DNA from: Actinomycetes bacterium
GTDB taxonomy: Bacteria; Actinomycetota; Acidimicrobiia; Acidimicrobiales; Palsa-688
Assembly (NCBI GenBank): GCA_021827225.1
Contig: JAKAXG010000329.1
Span: 1 to 5,705, forward strand
Length of the DNA stretch: 5,705 nt
Direction of reading: 5' to 3'
Below the pieces are notes generated by a model, which worked only from the letters and a program-made list of their open reading frames with translations, had not been told where the DNA came from and did not search any database. How positions within the stretch are numbered: position 1 is the first letter of the stretch; every line of letters begins with the position of its first letter. Below are positions 5,606-5,705 of this stretch, in pieces. Both the position numbers and the translations under genes were made by a program.

Positions 5606-5705
5606 GCGGCGCCCGCAGCCGGGACGGCGCCGTTCCGGGACGGGGTCCGGCCCGACGCCCTGGCGGCCCCGCCCGCCTTGGTGACCTTCGTGGCTCTTCT
5701 GAGAT
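5602..5705 (+). CDS. Start of a following gene, partial; frame uncertain
   Basis: A GTG at 5602 overlaps the glycosyltransferase stop (GTGA), the usual arrangement of coupled genes, and its frame stays open for 34 codons to the window edge, giving a basic Arg/Gly/Pro-rich N-terminus. However, from about 5645 the other open frame (that of the glycosyltransferase, after its stop) looks more like coding: about 17 of 20 third positions are G or C against 11 of 20, and it reads as a hydrophobic stretch ending LVTFVALLR. That frame has no ATG, GTG or TTG start before TTG 5678 / GTG 5681. So either the gene starts at 5602, it starts near 5678, or a frameshift lies between. The product is not recognisable from this much sequence. 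Confidence 0.4.
   Translation, partial: MSGARSRDGAVPGRGPARRPGGPARLGDLRGSSE

Noticed and set aside
1..5705. CRISPR array, tRNA, rRNA, insertion sequence or attachment site
   Set aside because: I saw no spaced repeat array, cloverleaf, transposase motif or terminal inverted repeats on reading both strands.

Overview
The window is GC-rich throughout its genes, with G or C at most third codon positions, GTG and TTG starts, a lipoprotein signal and a possible LAxTG sorting signal. Together these suggest a high-GC Gram-positive (Actinomycetota). An Acidimicrobiia-like lineage is a guess that the sequence alone cannot settle.

Layout. Bases 1-1543 (+) hold the 3' end of a LarA-like (lactate racemase domain, DUF2088-type) gene and, 2 bp later, a PlsC-type acyltransferase. 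This pair converges on a minus-strand pair with only 12 bp between the stop codons, and a stem-loop covers both stops. The minus-strand pair (3810 down to 1556) is a non-hydrolysing UDP-GlcNAc 2-epimerase (WecB type) followed, with a 4-base stop/start overlap, by a lipoprotein with a glycoside-hydrolase-like TIM-barrel domain. Bases 3811-4028 form an AT-richer divergent control region. It carries a 9-bp tandem repeat with a third imperfect copy, then sequence that could fold into a long nested RNA stem ending at a ribosome binding site. Reading rightwards from it are a 70-residue membrane protein with an LAFTG motif, a processive-type family 2 glycosyltransferase with membrane segments, and the start of another reading frame that overlaps the glycosyltransferase stop.

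How they may work together (inference). The epimerase would supply UDP-ManNAc. The membrane glycosyltransferase would polymerise or extend a surface polysaccharide. The exported lipoprotein could trim or bind the glycan outside the membrane, and the tiny LAFTG protein may be a surface-anchored or membrane partner. Both arms start from one shared control region, so the locus looks like a compact exopolysaccharide or cell-surface glycan system. The least explained parts are the leader RNA candidate and the 70-residue protein. The LarA-like and acyltransferase genes belong to a separate transcription unit.
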